Source: Drosophila miranda | Taxonomy: Eukaryota; Arthropoda; Insecta; Diptera; Drosophilidae | DNA: 64,000 nucleotides | Reading direction: 5' to 3' | NCBI RefSeq assembly: GCF_003369915.1 | Contig: NC_046674.1 | Location: 29,081,657-29,145,656 of the forward strand | Shown: one piece after another, positions 11,423 through 25,470 of the stretch | How the letters are laid out: every line of letters begins with the position of its first letter | Numbering within the stretch: the stretch's first letter is position 1 | Made by a program: the position numbers and the translations under genes | Notes under the pieces: generated by a model | Seen by the model: only the letters and a program-made list of their open reading frames with translations | Database searches by the model: none | Told to the model about the DNA's origin: nothing

Positions 11423-14400
11423 GGATCAATACAGTTCGCAGCCTGAATGCAATGCCTCCTGCAGAGTGCTCAATGTTGGAGACTGCCGAAGACTAAGCAC
11501 CACAGCCTCGAGAAAATGGGCCAGTAGAAGCACTACCTTGACCAGAAAACAGTAGCAACAGCTACAGACAATAGCCGCTTAAACATAGCGAGCAGGAGTC
11601 CGCGCCGATACAGATACAGATCACAAGCAATCCTGTGACAGAACCAGCAGAAGATACGCATGAAATGCAGCCAGAAAAGCGGATACTCACGCAAGAGCGA
11701 AATGCATCCAAAGAAAGTATCCAAGGACAGAGATAGTAAGCACAACATTTCATTGGGAAACACCACAAATGGGGGTCCTCCCGGGTGTCCCCCGCTCAAG
11801 CGCTTAATTATAGGGACTGCCTCAAGGACTACAATAATAATTTCATTTCAACGTCACGTAGTGCGTCCCAACGTCATTCTCTTACGTGGCGTAATCGTGA
11901 TCAAAAATCGAAGCAATCGGTGGACGCCTATCACATGTCGCTATCACAGCCGCTGCCATCGTTCGCTGCATTCCTGCGATTTTGCAGACAAGTATTTTGC
12001 AATTTGTTCACGTAATTGTCTCACGTCAATAGAGAACGTAACGCCCAGCCCCCGCCCTTCTGATGCTGCTGGCGCCCGAGGGGGCTTAGCACCTGCCGCA
12101 GAAGAACGGAATCTATTGACTTATTGCCGCCACATTAAGCGGCAGAGGCATGGCAGGGGGAGGTGGAGGGAGATTCGTTCATTGTGGGGCATCCCTCCTA
12201 TCCCCCCACCGCAGCATTTCTCCCGATGTCACACACAGCGTCTTGACAATTTTCGGCAAATGTTAGCTGAAGCGTTGCCTGCTGCACGTTGCACGTTGCA
12301 TGTTGAACGGAGGATGGCACTGGAACCTGCAGTGGGACAAACTGTCGGTGGAAGCATCAGTGGAAGCATCAGTAGAAGCAGCAGCAGCATCCTTGGCGCA
12401 TTGCAATCAAAGTCAGAGCCCAAATGACTGACAGCGAGACGAGAACTTACAGATACGCCATGTGTCTGTCTCTCTGTCTCTCTGTCTGTCTGTCTTTGCC
12501 GTGTCCCTTTCTGTATGCGTCATTCAAATGCCGTTGACAACTCGCAAAAGAGACCTCGAGACTGCGATTCTACTCCACTGAAGGGAGGAGGGAGGACGGA
12601 GGATCGAGGAGCGACTGTCGCTCAGGGGACGACTCAGACTGAGACTCGACGACTGTCAGACAGGCACCATGCCACCGTGCCACCATGCCACCAGCCTAGC
12701 ATTTGACTGCTTCCTTATGTTGTTAGCTGGAACGTGACAAGAAAATCAAATACGCAAGAGTCCACAACGACTCTCTGTCGAGTCTCCGTCGCCGACTCTC
12801 CGCCCCGCAGACAAGAGGGCGGACTCTCCTCTCGCAAGTCTTTGGGCTGCTGCTGTGCTGCATGTTGCATGTTCCCAGCACTGATTTCAGTGGCATGCAA
12901 CAGCCAAAGCTAAACATTTCGTGTCGCATTTATAGACAACGTGCGGCCCAGCGTTGTTCCTCAGCTTTTTTGCACTTTTGCAGCACATGGAATACCCTTT
13001 TGCGGCGAGGCGAGTCCCATTCGATAAGAAGGGATGGAATCCCTATAGCTATCCGCCTGACATGGAAACAGGTGATGGAACAGATGGAATAGCTAAAGCT
13101 ATAGATTCTCTGAATTTATTGTACAAATTAACAGCGAGAGGCACTGCTGAATAGATGATGATCTCACTTCGAATAGAACTACAGAAACTATAATGAAGGC
13201 ATTACCTACCGATTGGCGCTTCTGCTGGACGCGTAGCAAACAGGAACACAGGAAAGAAGAGCCAGGGATATGTACATTTACAGATGGAATTACAAATACC
13301 ATTCTGACTACAAATATTACAGGCAGAACCGACCGAGGAGCGCTGCTGCATGCCATTTCCTGTGGCGAAAACCGATATTTTAGGGTATTCTGCTCATCGG
13401 CCTTCCACCTTTCGATTTCCCGTGCTTTTGGGGGTTTTGTCTCGGGATAAACGTTGATTTGCTTCTCGTTGAAATTGTTTCCCAATTGCGTTTGCGTTGC
13501 TGTGTGTGCCCCTGCCACGCTGCCACACTGCCACATATGTGGGTGGTGTGTGTGTGGAGGAGTTGATGCTGCTCCCCCTGCAAATTGCCATAATGGGTTA
13601 CCAGCAGCAGTAGAAGCAGTTGGAGAAGAAGATGCGCCACACAGCCACAGCTAAAGCTACAGCTACAGATACAACTCAAAAGATACGAGATGCAGATACT
13701 AGCACGAGGAGTTGTGGTAGGAGCAGGCGGGCGGAGGGAGGCAAGATGTGCTGTGGGTCAAGGAATTGTCGTGCGCTTTGCCTCTGCCTCTCGCTCCCTC
13801 TCTATATCCCTCTCTTTGCGGCAATTGTTGGCATTATTCGGTTACGTAAGCAGCTGACGTAATTTATCAGCAGTCACGTAATGTCAACTATCTTGCAGAT
13901 ACATCCAACAGCTCGACAGCTCTACAGCTACAGCATCCAATCGTACGACTTGGAACGCCACTTACTTGTGGGGGGGTGTCGTGGGTGGATGGACGGGTGG
14001 GTGGTACTTATCGCAACAGCAGCCACACAAGTAGCATGCCTCCCCACACCCACACCCACGCCCACACGTAACGTAAGCAAACGTAAGAGATAGGCGGAAC
14101 CGGTCAAGAATGAAAGGTACCCCAGAAAGGAAGAGATCGAAAGATATTCCTGGAACAAAGAGAACAGAAATGACATAAGAAAAGAGTGCATATCTGAGAG
14201 TATTATCTGATCGATCAGATTGAGAGACTCTTTGAGACGATGGCCCCTGTAGAAGTGAGCGGTCTAGGAGCAGGGTTCTGCAGGGTAGCCACAATAGATC
14301 TTCATCTCCCAAACATAGTTCCTGTACCTAAAGCCCGTCTCAGCAATAACCCATGAACGGATAACTTTTTTTTGCCACCACTGTTACTTGGGTATCCAGC

Positions 14401-16440
14401 AGAATCTTTACGTAGCTACAGACTTATCCCTTGGCTTATCTACACCTCAACTTTTCCGCCTCAACATTGGTCAAGAGGTGATATATGTAGACTCCACGCC
14501 AGTGCTCGTTTATTTGGCAAATGGAATCTTTGAATCCCCGAATCATATGCCTCCTGACATTCATGAATGAATTTCTGCTGCAGTAGTTCTGGCCCCCCCG
14601 ACCATGGCTCCTCGCCGCCTTCCTGAGCATGAGTATCCTGCGGATGCGGGCAGAAGTATCTCAACGTTAGTCTGGAGTGGTGCCGCAGTTCTTTTGGGCC
14701 CATCCACCGCGTCTCGGTCGCCGCTTCTCCGGCCATTCTGCATTATTAACATTTTGGTGGATGGACAAGGGCCATCCGCTGTGGGCGTAGTAGTGGGTTG
14801 GGCGTGTGGGCGTGGCCAGTGCCCCATTTGTATTGCGGCATGTTGCGGCACACAGAACTGCTGCTGCGGCAGGAGCACACGGACGGGGGCAGGGCGGTAG
14901 GGCGGCAGGGCGGCAGGCATTGGGGGGCCCTTTTTTCAATTTGCATATTGGCCATCGCCCGTCCCGTTTCATGTCTTTTGACAATTTGCCGCATTGTTTG
15001 GCTGTTTGGTTGTTTGGCTGTTAATTGTTATAAATTTTAAATCACGGACAACAATTGCAGATTGTTTTTGCTGTAGTTGTAGTTGTTGTTGTTGCTGGGG
15101 GCTGCTGAATTTATGAGATACATTTGCTGTGTGTGTGTGTGCCGCCACCACAGCCAGAGCACCACTTAAAGCCATAAATAGCCCCAACGCGAAAAATATA
15201 ATCCGAATAATCAGAGTGCTTTTTGCATTACGACCCGAATTGCAAAGGGGTGGAGGGGGTCTGGGGGGAGGAGGGTTAATGGGTAGGCCAGCAGCACTTT
15301 AACCCCCCCCAAGCCCCTCGCCATGAACCCGCCTCGCCTATATCTAGATATCGCATTAGATTCAATGGAACACACATTTTGTGCATGTGATTATTCGCAA
15401 GTTTTTGGTGTTTGCCTCGTAATTGAAATTAAATGTTTCTTTTTCGGCAATATGCCGAGTGTGCCTGCCAGACCAGAACCCGGCCCGAAACATTTGGGAA
15501 TAGAACGTGGTGGAAACAGAAGAGAATGGAACAGGGGGAACACAAGTTCTCTGATAATGCATAGAATAGAATAGAATAGAATAAAATGCAGCCAGAAAAA
15601 TGGATAGAAATTCTTTAGAAATAGTGTCCAGTGGCACGCTGTGGCACAGTGATAAATACTCCATTCCCTCGGAGGAAAAGCCACCGAACGACACTCAAAT
15701 GATTTAGTTTTAGCCAGGGAAATCCGTTCTTATAGAGAGGTTCGCATGGAGTCTCCATCAACCTTTTTGTACGATCTAACAGCAGGGCGGGGCTCCCCTG
15801 GGGGGTCTCGTTGGGGAGCAGATTTGCAAGGTTGAAAGATACAGTCAATACACCTATTGACTTATGGCACATATCTGTGAAAGATACTTGGAACGAGGGC
15901 GCATCCGAAATCGTCTGAGAACTGCCAAATATTTGCTTAAGATTTTGACATGTTTCTCCACAAATAATGAATAAATTCGGCAGATACTTAACTATCTTTT
16001 CAGTGAACACGCTTTGCGAAGTATCTATGTATCTGTTAATGTTGCGTTTCTTATCGTTGCCATAGATCTGTACATAAGAGTACATCCATAATTTTCTTTA
16101 ATACCTGTAATTCAATTTTCTCAGAATTTGCCTTTGTTTGTCTGCGAAATGTATCTGGGAGGCGAGAACGTGGTGGAGGAGCAGCGGCAGCATCAGGAGC
16201 ACAAAAATTTCATTTGCCATCCGAAAATCAACTTAGGCGACATATTGAGAAATCATTTTGCTATCAATCGTTGTGGGGGCGGGGAGGGGCGGGGGAGCCA
16301 TCCCCCGGTCCACGTGGTGTTGCAGCAGCAGCACTGTTCGTGTGTGTTTTGGGGGCACGGAAACACAGCCGCACACGTACGCAAATAAAAGGATGTGAGG
16401 CGAATTAAAATCGCACACGCAGCGGCAGCAACGGAAGATT

Positions 16441-16486
16441 CGGATACAGATACGGATATAGATACAGATACAGATACAGGGATACA
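16441..16486. repeat. GATACA 6-bp tandem repeat
   Basis: About seven units with point changes; similar GTATCT runs recur near 16655. Confidence 0.85.
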
Positions 16487-19400
16487 TATGCTGCCAGCAG
16501 CAGCAGCGTATCTGTAAGATACACAGGCACACGAAAGATACTTAAGTTCATTTGCGCCACTTTGCGTCTTCTCGTGCATTTTAAATGCGTTCGTTTGACT
16601 TTTCCTGGTTTGGTTTTGGGTTGGTGTTGGCTTTGTCTTCACACAGATACATTTGAATCTGTATCTGTATCTGTGACGTGTGAAGTGTGATGTGCGAGCA
16701 ATCGAACGGATCTTTGTGCCACTTTGTGCGCTGTGCTGTGCTGCGGCACTCATTTGGATTCTTTCTACTTTACTCTACTCCCATTCCATTTAATTTAATT
16801 TCAAGCCAGGTCTGTGCTTAACTCTCTGCCTTCGGGCACTCTGCGGACTCTGCCCCAACGTCTTGGCCAGCGGATGGATGGAGGATGAATAGTTTGAGGC
16901 GTCTTCGGGGGGAGAGTCCCAGCCACAGACCCAGACACCCATCTATAGACACACATGTGTATCTGATTTGCATTTAACGATGATTTCCAACGACTGAGAT
17001 GATGCTACCTCTCTGGGTGACTCATCTTTGCAGTTGTCCGACGGACGGTGCCACCTGTAGTATGCCGAGTGTGCACTCTTCCAACAATAGACGTCCCCGT
17101 CTGTCTATAAATAGAATGCTAATGAATCTCTCTCTCTCTATGCCACGAGCATAAATCAATCAGAGGGCCACAAAAAACAATCACCACAAAAACGAGTTAT
17201 GATCGTAAACGGAATGTGACAGCATTTATAGATATTACGTAGGCCCGCAAGAGCCGCGCAGATAAACACAGTGATACTCGCACTCACCCTCCCTGGGAGT
17301 CAAGTATCTCATGGATATTCTTAGCTGCTGTTTGTGGCCGACGACGAGGGCTATATCGCATGGGATATTCTTCAGATATCCCCAAATATTATAGAATCAG
17401 CAGAAGAAGGTATATGGTCAGGGCGTACAGAGTGTGGGCTGGTCTTCACAGCAGAAAGGCTGGCGGGCCAGGTAGTATCTCTGAGATACGTTAGTATCTT
17501 CTTGTGCCTTTTCTCTGGCAGTGGTTTTGAGAGTATCTTGAATGTACATCGCTGTGATGTATCCATTAAGAGCTCCTTGCATCTCGGATCTCGGATCTCT
17601 GTTTCCGATCAAGTCTTCCAATCAATCTGTAACTGTAATCCACCGCTCGTGGCACATTCTCGTTTGATATTCCATCCGTTCTAACGCTCGCTGGCCTGAA
17701 ACCATAGATCATTGAACTGAAGCCCCAACAGAGAAAGACAGAGGGGGAAAGAGATCCAATCCAATCCCAAGCCAAAGCCAAAGCCAACGCCAGATCCCAA
17801 ATCAATCTTTGAGGTCTGTTTTCCGTTTAATTGCTGTTTGGTGGGGGGTGGGGGGAGAGACTCTACCTCTACCTCCACCTCTACCTCTGGCTCTGTCGCT
17901 GGAGTCATTGTAAAAGTCATTGAGGCTCATTGACCCATTTTGGTAGCCACCGAATACCCAATAGCGAATACCGAGCAGCAGCACCACCGCCACCGCCACC
18001 GAAGGCATCATTAAAATTTGTGTACCGCTTGCCACTCGATCGTCTCTGGGTGCGACACACAAACCCGCCCCGGCATTCACAGATCGAACCTGTTTTGCCT
18101 AGCAAATTAAGAGCCAAACAACCAGCGGCGGCCAACAACCAGAACAAGCGACGAGAAGTTGCCCCTGTCTTTGGCCCTGCCTCTGGCTCTGCCTCTGGCT
18201 CTGGCTCCGTCTTTGGCTCTGTCTTTGGCTGTTGTTCTGGCTTTTAAGAAGCAAATAATCGCATAGCCATGACGCGTATCTTAATGGCAAATTGACCCAA
18301 ATCGTTTTTCGGGGCTTCAGTCTTAGAATTTTTGAGGCCCAGAACGTGAAGGTACGTGAAGTGGAGGCCGAAGACTCTTGCTCGGATGATAAATGATCCA
18401 TCTCCCTGGCGGATCCAGCATGCGGACTCCAAGTGCCTCGAAGTGCCTTGAACCCGATGTTCCTTCGGAAGAAGAAGCCGAGAGAGTTTTTGGGGGTTAA
18501 TCAACCAGTCCCCCGGCCCCCTCTCCAGTCGCTCCTCCTCTGCACATTTCACGTGCAGCAGCAACAGCCCGGCGGCATCACAGCACACTCTCACCCTTTC
18601 GGTTGAAAGCTTGTTTGTTGTTTGTTGTTTGTTTGTTGCAACATCTGCCACTGCAAGAGTGTATCTCAGTTCGTGTCTCTGTTGTTTCTGTTGCCTCTGT
18701 GTGCGTGTGCGTGTGCGTGTGTGTGCGAAAGTTGGCGGCGCATGCAAATGAAATGGAAAACACTTGAGGAAAAACTCTCTACTGCTTGCTGCTGGCTGCC
18801 AGCCACACAGGCAAATGTTGCACACACAACTTTTTGATTCAACTAAAACAAACTAAAGCGATCTGAATGCGAAGGGAGGATGGAGGATGGTGCAGGAGGG
18901 AGGGGATGGTGTTTGTTGAGGGCGGAGGGCAGAAGACAGAAGGTACCAGAGGCTGCAGAAGGAGCTTTGTGGCAAGGAAATGAGCTGGACATGCAATTTG
19001 CTTTAAAGCGGAGAGGAGCGCAGAGCGCGGGAGAAGGTTCTCTTGGAGGATGTGGTGGCACTCGTATCCCGCTGTCATCAGTGGCCGCAGTGGATAAGGG
19101 ATAATGGATAATGGCATTCCATCTGTGGGCAAGGCTGGGAGACAATGAGCAAAGATATTGAATGAGGGATACTCCAATGATGGATTCTTGAATGATAGAA
19201 AATAAAAGACCCAGAACACGGGACACAGAACACAGACGAAGGAAGGAAGCAGGACGTACTATCCTTCCATGTCATAAATATTCGAAAGCCCCGCCGCCAG
19301 AGACACAGTGCTGTGGCTGGTGTTGCTGCTGGATGAGGAATCGCACGCAAGGATACAAGATACAGGCACTAGGCGCAGCAGAAAGGCAAACAGATTTTCG

Positions 19401-19850
19401 CCTGAAGTGTGGCCGCAGAGTCCTTTGGGCCACGGACTCGGACACGGACAGAGGCACAGGCACAGGCAGTGGCAGCCGCCCGCTTGTAATCGTCTAGGCA
19501 GAGGTGGCATAAGCCAGGCATAATGACACACAAAGCAGAAGGACATACAACGGGGAAGGAGAGCAAGAGGGAGGGGAGCAGGAGCAGGGAGCAGGGAGAG
19601 GGAGAGGGAGGGAATGCAAATGAAATGTTGGCCTTGGGGCACAGTAGACGCCACAGAAGAGAGCAGAGTGCTAAAATATAAGAGCGGAAAGATCTAAAGG
19701 GTAAACTACGGATGACAGCCGGTTGGGGGGCAGAAATCGAATGAATGCACGGAACCGTTCAGCGATTAATTGGTGGAAGCACAGGAGAATTCCTTCTATA
19801 GGTAGTCCTTGCCCTTGGGCACCAGTTGTTCCTGCCACAAAGCCCACTGT

Positions 19851-19884
19851 GCCGCCTGCCGCCTGCCGCCTGCCACCTGCCACC
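19851..19884. repeat. 7-bp tandem repeat (GCCGCCT)
   Basis: About five units. Confidence 0.85.
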
Positions 19885-20230
19885 GGCTTCCTGCGGTCTA
19901 CAGCGTTCTGTGGCATTTTTAGATTGTTTTCCATTAGGCAAAAGGACACCTACTCCTGCTCCTGCTCCTGCTCCTCTTTTCGCTTCTCTGCCTTCAGGAG
20001 AGGAGAAATATGTCAACGCCCAGGGCGTTGGCAGGAAAAACCAAAACGGAAGCGGAAATAGCCGACGCCATATTTAAAGATGAGTGACGACCATGGGAGG
20101 GGGGGATACAGATCCCCACATAGTTCCCAGAGAATCTCCATTTAATGCCCAAATTCTTGCCCCATTTCTCATTGCAGTGAAGCCTCGCAGAGAAGTGTAA
20201 GCGAAAAGGGAGGCAAAAGAACCCGACGCC

Positions 20231-21987
20231 ATGGCCCACTCCAAGGTGATCCTGAAGATCCTCTTCTCGCTCTGCGTGTGGTCGTTCGTGATCATTGGGC
20301 TGTTCAAGATGCACGGCACGAACCTAGTGCCGCAGGAGTACCAGCAAGTGCCGCTCAACGGCCGGATACTGCTGCAGAAGGACATGCGGTACGCGGAGAC
20401 GACGTCCACGACGACAGACCACTTCGACCCCAGCGAGATATTGGTGGACAATCGCACAGGTAAGGCCCACAGAGTAACACCCAATCACCCATTGCCGTGG
20501 ATCTCCATTCTTATACGTATCTTTGTGCAGCCATGGACGATGATCAGCTCGTGAGGGACGTGGAGTCCCGGATACCCTCGCTGCCGATTGCCTACTGGAG
20601 CAAGAACAAGAACTTTCTGCAGCAGAAGTCGTCGACCTGCGCCAAGTATCCGTCGATCTTCGAGCTGGAGTTCAACAACATCTACTGGCAGACGCTGCGC
20701 ACAACGAATGGGACCTTCCAGCTGTTCGGGGCCTACTACGACATCCGGCGCACCTCGCTGCTGGGGCCCACGGTGCGGATCCTGGGCATGATCGACCGCA
20801 TCGAGCCGAAGGTGAAGACCTACTGCCAGTTCTGGTTCGACGGCCAGAAGGAGCCGTTCATCGTGAAGACGTTCGAGTACAAGTACATCTGGTACAACAA
20901 GTGGGGCAACTACAAGCAGGGCATCTACCAGCCGTATCTGATTGCCTGCCAGATACCGAAGCCCTTCCACGGCGTCGTGCCCAGCTCCGTGTCGATGGTG
21001 GAGAAGGAGTGCGACACGGCGACCAACAATCTGCGGGTGATCTACAACCGTCCGCCCGACGACCAAAAGAAGGGCTTTGCCGTCTGCGTCAAGGGGCTGG
21101 ACTTTCTGTACGACGACCTGAGTGTGCGCCTCATCGAGTGGATCGAGATGCTGAACATCCTGGGGGCCGACAAGATTTACTTCTACAACCTGCAGGTCCA
21201 CCCGAACATCACCAAGGTCCTCAGCCACTACGAGCAGGAGGGCAAGGTCCAGGTCATCCCGCTGACCCTGCCCGGCGGCCAGCCGAACGTCCCCGGCTTC
21301 CAGCATCTGTACCTCACGAAGAAGACCAACCACAAGCGTCAGAACGAGGTGATACCCTACAACGATTGCCTGTACAAGAACCTCTATCTGTACGACTACA
21401 TTGCCCTGCTGGACATTGACGAGGTGATCATGCCCAAGGGCAACGCGGTCCTCTGGTCGGAGCTGATGGAGAAGGTGCGCCCCGAGTCGCGGAAGATCAA
21501 GCCGGACGGCTTCCACAGCTACAACTTCCGGAACGTGTACTTCCTGGACGACCAGCAGCACGAGCACGGCTGGCACAAGGACATCCCCAAGTACATGCAC
21601 ATGCTGCAGCATGTGCATCGTGCCAAGAACTACACGAAGCCCAACCAGTACGTCAAGTGCTTCCACGACCCGGAGCGCGTGCTTACCCTCCACAACCATT
21701 TCCCGCTGAGCTGCCTGGGCGGCGTCTGCAAGTCCTATCCCGTGGACACGCAGGACGCCCAGCTGCAGCACTATCGCGCCGACTGCGTGAAGACGCTCAA
21801 GAAGAGCTGCGAGGAGTACCGCGAGAACTCGGTGGAGGACAAGACCATCTGGAAATACAAGGACGAGCTGATTCGGCGCACCATTAAGGCCTTGGACACG
21901 CTTGGGTTCTTCCGGCGCAGCGGCCTGGGCTCTGGCTCGGGCAGCAGCAGCGGCCTCGGGGCCACCACCCACTCGACGGAGCGGTGA
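20231..21987 (+). CDS. GT92 (DUF23) family glycosyltransferase, two exons
   Basis: Two exons, 20231-20459 and 20531-21987, joined across a 71-bp GT-AG intron in phase 1, encode 561 residues. Residues about 5-25 form one hydrophobic signal-anchor after a short basic N-terminus, the type II topology usual for Golgi glycosyltransferases. The lumenal part carries the GT92 hallmarks: a KGLDFLYDDLSVRLIEW block, LGADKIYFYN, and ALLDIDEVIMP near residue 372, which supplies the acidic DxD-like metal and sugar-nucleotide site. Several Cys pairs follow. GT92 enzymes include galactosyltransferases acting on N-glycan core fucose in worms; the donor and acceptor here are unknown. The ATG at 20231 has a good context, and a pyrimidine-tract plus AG at 20161-20177 suggests a 5' UTR intron upstream. 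The C-terminus is a low-complexity Gly/Ser tail. Flies have several paralogs, so no symbol is given. Confidence 0.95.
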
Positions 21988-23545
21988 TTCGGACTCCTCG
22001 GCGGCGGCGGGTATGGCGGCGGCTGGTCCTGGCCCTGGATGCCGCAAGCAGCGCAGTACGTCGAGGCCGCCGGTGGCGACAGTAGTCTGGGCAACGAGGA
22101 GTTCTTTGTCTAAGGAAAAGATAGAGGGAAGATACTCGTATCGGTCGCATCTATTGGATATCGGATAAAGATTCGATTTCTGGATGCTGATGTTGCGTTC
22201 CTGAACCCGTCCTCTTGCTTCTGTGTTTTGAGCTCAACTTTTATCTGTATTTCTGTATTATAGAAAGGGTCCCTCCCTGCCACCCCACCACACACACACA
22301 CACACACACTCACATTCGCTCATCCTTAGACCCCTCCATTGTCCCTCAGACTCAGATCTAAGTTTAGTTATAGTTATAGATACATTATACTCGTAATGGA
22401 AAGAGAGCGGAGCGAAACACTTTTGAAATTGTGCCTTCAACACCCTGGAAACCCGGAACCCTGGAAGCCCGGAACACTGGAACACTGGAACCCTGGATTC
22501 CCCTTCCTTTCTCTGGAGATTTCACACTAACACACATACGATACGTCACAAAGGACCCCTGGCCCACTCTAAGGATATTTCACGAGCTCCACAGAAAACA
22601 GAAGCAGAAGAAATGCAGATGGAAAATTATGCGAAAAGAACGAAAAAAAAACCTAAACTAAGTTCAAGACTGATGTTTATTGATAATTAAATGAAGAATT
22701 TCATGAAAATTTGTTTTCACATTCGGATAGAATCGATATTATTGTTGTTGTATAGGCAATTAAAGGGCCACACACCTTATAGGAAAAGGAGGCCTGCCCC
22801 CTATTCTTCTTCTTCGATAAAAAGAAAAGAAAATCATATACATATATCACTAAATGCTAAGCAAAGAAGCGAACGAAAAACGAAATCGAAAGAGATCGGG
22901 AGAAAACCAAGAACAAAAGTTTGAGTTGTAAAACTGTAAATAGGAAAATTGTTAAACGGAAAACCATTAAGATAAAACCTATGCGTAAACTAAGGATAAA
23001 GCCGTCTAAGAAACGGATAAAACTAGATGGAAAGAGGATAAAGGAGAGGTGTTTGTCCCCCCTTATGTCCATCCCATTATTATTATTCTTTCCTATTCCT
23101 ATTCCTATACCCATCCATTTATTGTATTGTATTTTATGTTTTTTTAACCTGTACAGATTCCTTATGTATTTTTACTTTATATACTATGCACATGTATGTG
23201 TGTATGTTTTTTTTTTTAATAGCAGCTTAGTCAATTTGTTGGAGCGTGGAAGTCGGTGTAAAAATTCTGTTGCATGCGCATCATCCATGTTGCATCCACT
23301 AAAAGTACTCTACTATGCATACACACAGATACACAACACATATTAAACATAATATTATATATATACATACCTAGTAATTCACACTGGAATGTACTCTAAT
23401 GTTAGTTGTTTAGCCATGTAAGGAGATCGGATCACACCGTGTGAAGGAAAACCCCAACATTTCTTAACTCATTTTTTTTGCGTAGCTAATAACACAATTG
23501 ATATGAAAACGAAAAGTGATTGAAGAATAAAATTTCCAAAAAAAA
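21988..23545 (+). other. Possible long 3' UTR of the GT92 gene
   Basis: No convincing ORF is present. The strand is strongly purine-rich from about 22580 to 23060, with a CA run at 22289-22310. An AATAAA hexamer at 23526-23531 followed by an A-rich stretch could be the distal polyadenylation signal; ATTAAA variants occur earlier (near 22685 and 22756). Extent of the UTR is inference. Confidence 0.35.
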
Positions 23546-23940
23546 ACCAAAGCCAACCCAATGGGTGTTTCGTTTTTGACTGGGGGAAAAAAGGGATTAT
23601 CCCTTTGCCGTATCCCCTGGCGCTGCCTCTGCTCTCCCTCTTCATCTCCCTCTTCCAGTTGAGTGGCTGCACCTTGACTGCGTCCAGCTCAGACCCAGAC
23701 GCAGACCCAGTCCAAGGCGAATCCACGGCAGAGGCGACTGGAGAGCGTGCCGAAGACGTGAGACACAAAACTTCGTGGAATGCAAACAACAAAGCATTTA
23801 TTCTCGGGCATAAATGAATCCACTTACGCACAACTTGGCAGAGAGGGTGGCTGGGATACCTTAAGCCACTGCACACAAACTTCTTTGGGGCTGCCCAAGG
23901 AGCCAACTAACAAAAGTTGCCCAAGGAGCAGGAAATGGAA

Positions 23941-23999
23941 GGACGAGACCGAGACCGAGACCGGGACCGGGACTGGGACTGGGACTGGGACCGGGACGG
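23941..23999. repeat. 6-bp tandem repeat (GAGACC to GGGACT)
   Basis: About nine units that drift in sequence along the array. Confidence 0.85.
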
Positions 24000-24617
24000 A
24001 CCAAAGCAGGAGTCGAGAGGCGAAGAAATTTGTATAAACGCAACTTAAGTGAGCATTAAACACGCTCCACTGGAGAACCAGCAGCAGAAGCAGCAGCACC
24101 GCCACCAACACCGAGCGAAAATGATACCAGATACTCGTTGAGTATGCAACAGGCAAAATGAAGCATCTCAGGCAATGCCAGCCATTGAAGATACATACTC
24201 GTTATATATCTTCTCGAATATCTCTTTGTACTCTTTGGGAGGCGCATCTTTTTTTGTCAGTGCAGCAGCAGGACCATAACGTGGAGGTCCTTTTCTCCGT
24301 TGCGTCGAGTCTAAGTTGGTTAATAAACATTACCAACGCCACAAAAACCATTTACGTGAACTATTAAAATTCCGCAGCATTTAGGGTTGCCTACTCCTTC
24401 ATTCCTCCAGAGCCATCCTTGGCCTTGTTTCACGATTATGTTTATTTATATGGCACACACACACACCCACACACACGCGCACGCACACCCAAGAGAGAAG
24501 ATGGGCCATGGGTCCTGAATGCTGTTATGGAGTCTGTTTATGGACTGCAGGACCGCCGCACTCGTACCCCTTTCGGCTGGTGGAAACATACACCACATGG
24601 CCGCCCTGGAGATGGAG

Positions 24618-24621
24618 TTGC

Positions 24622-24652
<31 letters not shown>

Positions 24653-24666
24653 ACTGCTGCTGCTGA
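24618..24666. repeat. (CTG)n microsatellite with CTA variants
   Basis: About sixteen units. Confidence 0.9.
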
Positions 24667-25470
24667 TGATGTTTATGATTGCCCTGGCAGATGAGCATGG
24701 GGAGGCCATAAGGTTACACTTATTGTTAAGTTGGTTAACACTTTGCATTCCGTTCAAGAGGCATGGGACATTGGATTAAAATATACGAGAAAAACTTGTG
24801 CAAAGGGCACAGGCCAACATCCATAGGGAGGACTATCTTTACACGATTCTCGTCCCCTCGTATTTCCATGCAAATTTGACAAACTAATTAAAGTTTCCCC
24901 CATCGCATCGCTCTTTCCTCTGTTTGAAATGGAATGGAATGGCAATGTGAACAGACATTATAATGCATGCGCATAAATCCTGGGATAAAGAGCCGCGGCT
25001 TAAATATTAAAATCTGCAATTACATAGCAGCCAATCCCCACAGGTGGGCATTCTCCCAGGCACCAGGACTGCAATGGTGGGTGGCAGGGATGGGGATGGA
25101 TGGAAGTGTGAGGCTGTGAGCTCTGGTCCGGGGGCGTTAACAACTCAAAAAACCACATAAAATGCATGCTCTGCGGTCAGTCAGTTTGGTTGATTTGTTG
25201 GTTAACACACATTTCCACAATTTCCACATTTCCATGTATGACGAAAGAACCCCAGGGCGGATGCTGGCACACTGCGGGAAAATGCGACGTCTGGTAACGT
25301 CGCTATGTATCCCAGCTAAACATGATCTACCTAGATCTAAGCGATTGGGCCTCGGAGTGGATTCTTCAGACTGAGAACACATACGCACGAACTTAGGTTC
25401 AAAAATCAAAAATACATGGATCTTCCGTAAACTTTGTGAAAATTTACTGATTCTATAGATCTTATCTTAT

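Larger units (their letters stand above)
11423..20176. other. Gene-poor intergenic or 5' intronic stretch
   Basis: No supported genes. It holds GATACA-type repeats (16441-16486), GT and CT-rich runs and a 156-codon minus-strand ORF at 15615-16085 that I could not support. The 3' end (20161-20177) looks like a splice acceptor before the GT92 start. Confidence 0.55.

Noticed and set aside
12954..13154. 66-codon plus-strand ORF (VPFDKKGWNPYSYPP...)
   Set aside because: Somewhat protein-like but short, no splice or promoter context, no recognised family.
20485..22047. 520-codon minus-strand ORF
   Set aside because: Antisense shadow of the GT92 second exon; composition (Val/Leu/Ala/Arg repeats) follows the GC-rich third positions of the real gene.
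23605..23817. 70-codon ORF with leader-like N-terminus
   Set aside because: Lies in a repeat-rich intergenic region, the downstream part is not protein-like, and no gene signals are present.
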